From Bacillus cytotoxicus (GTDB lineage Bacteria; Bacillota; Bacilli; Bacillales; Bacillaceae_G), in NCBI RefSeq assembly GCF_023715645.1, contig NZ_JAMBOP010000007.1, positions 101,289 through 165,288 on the forward strand: a stretch of DNA of 64,000 nt. Direction: 5' to 3'. Below are positions 63,504-64,000 of this stretch, in pieces. Below the pieces are notes generated by a model. The model saw nothing but the letters and a program-made list of their open reading frames with translations, was not told where the DNA came from and searched no databases. A program made the position numbers and the translations under genes. Within the stretch, counting starts at the first letter, position 1, and the number at the start of each line of letters is the position of its first letter.

Positions 63504-63881
63504 ATGTTAACACTGAAAAATGTAAGTAAAAAATTTAACAATGAACTGATACTAAAAAATATAAATGCTGAATTTTCCCATGGTCTTAATTTTATTGTAG
63601 GTCCATCTGGAAGTGGTAAAACAACGTTATTGAAAATAATAAGTGGCGTGGATCCAGAATTTGAGGGAGAAGTTTATTTTAATAATAAATCGATTAAACA
63701 ATTTTCGAAATCTGAACGGAATGATTACTATTACAATTCAATTGGATTCATATGGCAAAACTTTCAACTGATAAATCATTTATCAGTTGAAGATAATATC
63801 ATGGTTGTTCTTGAATTATCCAATTTAGATAAAGAAACCAAAAGTCAAAAAGTTAAAAATACGCTTCAAAAATTGAAGTGA
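63504..63881 (+). pseudogene. ABC transporter ATPase truncated by an IS element
   Basis: Codes for the first 125 aa of a LolD/MacB-type ATPase: Walker A GPSGSGKTT, Q-loop FIWQNFQLINHLSVEDNI. The LSGGQ signature, Walker B and switch His are missing because the frame is cut after LQKLK by the inverted repeat of an IS; the stop codon TGA is supplied by the IS end. AAGGAGG precedes ATG 63504. The product cannot hydrolyse ATP, so the transporter attached to the two-component system is probably inactive unless the remainder lies beyond the IS and is repaired elsewhere. Confidence 0.88.
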
Positions 63882-64000
63882 CCCCATAAAATTAGACATG
63901 TTATTTCATTAAGCGGATTTTTGGGCATGAGCTCGGTATTGTACCGGGCTCATGCCTTTTAGTTTTGCTTTAATTCGTTTGTTGTTGTAGTAATTTATAT
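63879..64000 (-). mobile_element. IS3-family insertion sequence, right end (cut by window)
   Basis: TGACCCCATAAAATTAGACA at 63879-63898 is the typical terminal inverted repeat of IS3-family (IS150-type) elements in Bacillus. It is followed, on the minus strand, by the end of the transposase gene. The other end is outside the window. Confidence 0.85.
63909..64000 (-). CDS. IS3-family transposase (OrfB), C-terminal end
   Basis: On the minus strand the frame reads INYYNNKRIKAKLKGMSPVQ then YRAHAQKSA and TAA at 63909-63911. This is the usual C-terminal end of IS150-type OrfB integrases (YYNxxR(I/P)...LxGMSPVQYR). The catalytic DDE domain lies outside the window. Confidence 0.88.
   Translation of the reverse strand, partial: INYYNNKRIKAKLKGMSPVQYRAHAQKSA

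Overview
This is a low-GC Firmicute chromosome segment that fits the Bacillus cereus group (B. cereus / thuringiensis / anthracis relatives). Three things point there: the gene orders arcABDC-arcR, yceCDEFGH and yfkKJIH; strong AGGAGG-type ribosome binding sites with U-tailed terminators; and a high density of interspersed repeats. One repeat family matches what I know as bcr1: about 140-157 bp, flanked by a 5-bp TTTAT-type duplication, with a strong hairpin ending near AAGTTTCACTTTAT. No rRNA, tRNA, CRISPR or prophage genes were seen.

Layout. (1) 1-5.5 kb: arginine deiminase operon arcA (cut by the window edge), arcB, arcD, arcC and the Crp/Fnr-type regulator arcR. (2) 5.5-10.8 kb: a repeat-filled gap, then a cre-controlled alpha-glucoside block (oligo-1,6-glucosidase, PTS EIICB, an EEP-family hydrolase). 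(3) 11-16.4 kb: a YhgE/Pip membrane protein and DNA topoisomerase III. (4) 16.7-23.6 kb: two TPP riboswitches, one before thiE and one before a thiamine-precursor uptake operon (thiamine-binding protein, permease, lipoprotein, ATPase), with a Dcu-type transporter and a small P-loop kinase-like gene between them. (5) 23.6-30.1 kb: a lone PD-(D/E)XK nuclease-like protein, an ABC-F gene with a leader-peptide/attenuator leader, a DUF1992 gene broken by a bcr1 insertion, small membrane proteins, and a TetR/MFS pair sharing one operator. (6) 30.3-38.9 kb: DUF1292 protein, UMF1-type MFS, alkaline-phosphatase-superfamily enzyme, YesK-like protein, T-box-controlled archaeal/eukaryal-type prolyl-tRNA synthetase, and a secreted multi-SH3 glucosaminidase. 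(7) 39.2-45 kb: a tellurite/stress operon (three TerD, TerC, YceG, TelA) with two bcr1 insertions at stop codons. (8) 45-53.8 kb: Ca2+-type P-ATPase, yfkK/J/I/H cluster, and a PfeT-like P1B-ATPase whose leader contains two tandem copies of its own start region. (9) 53.9-64 kb: EamA exporter, YhhN protein, signal peptidase I, a TPR-plus-dynamin-like GTPase, DedA protein, and a two-component system whose downstream ABC ATPase gene is cut by an IS3-family element at the window end.

The main themes are RNA-level control (two TPP riboswitches, a T-box, two uORF-bearing leaders) and remodelling by small repeats. The most striking observations are the ABC-F leader (12-codon uORF, terminator and a plausible antiterminator), the duplicated pfeT leader encoding two 16-residue peptides that copy the N-terminus of the main protein, and the bcr1 insertion in the DUF1992 gene, whose removal restores the frame exactly. 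All identifications were made by eye from the sequence; no database search was run.
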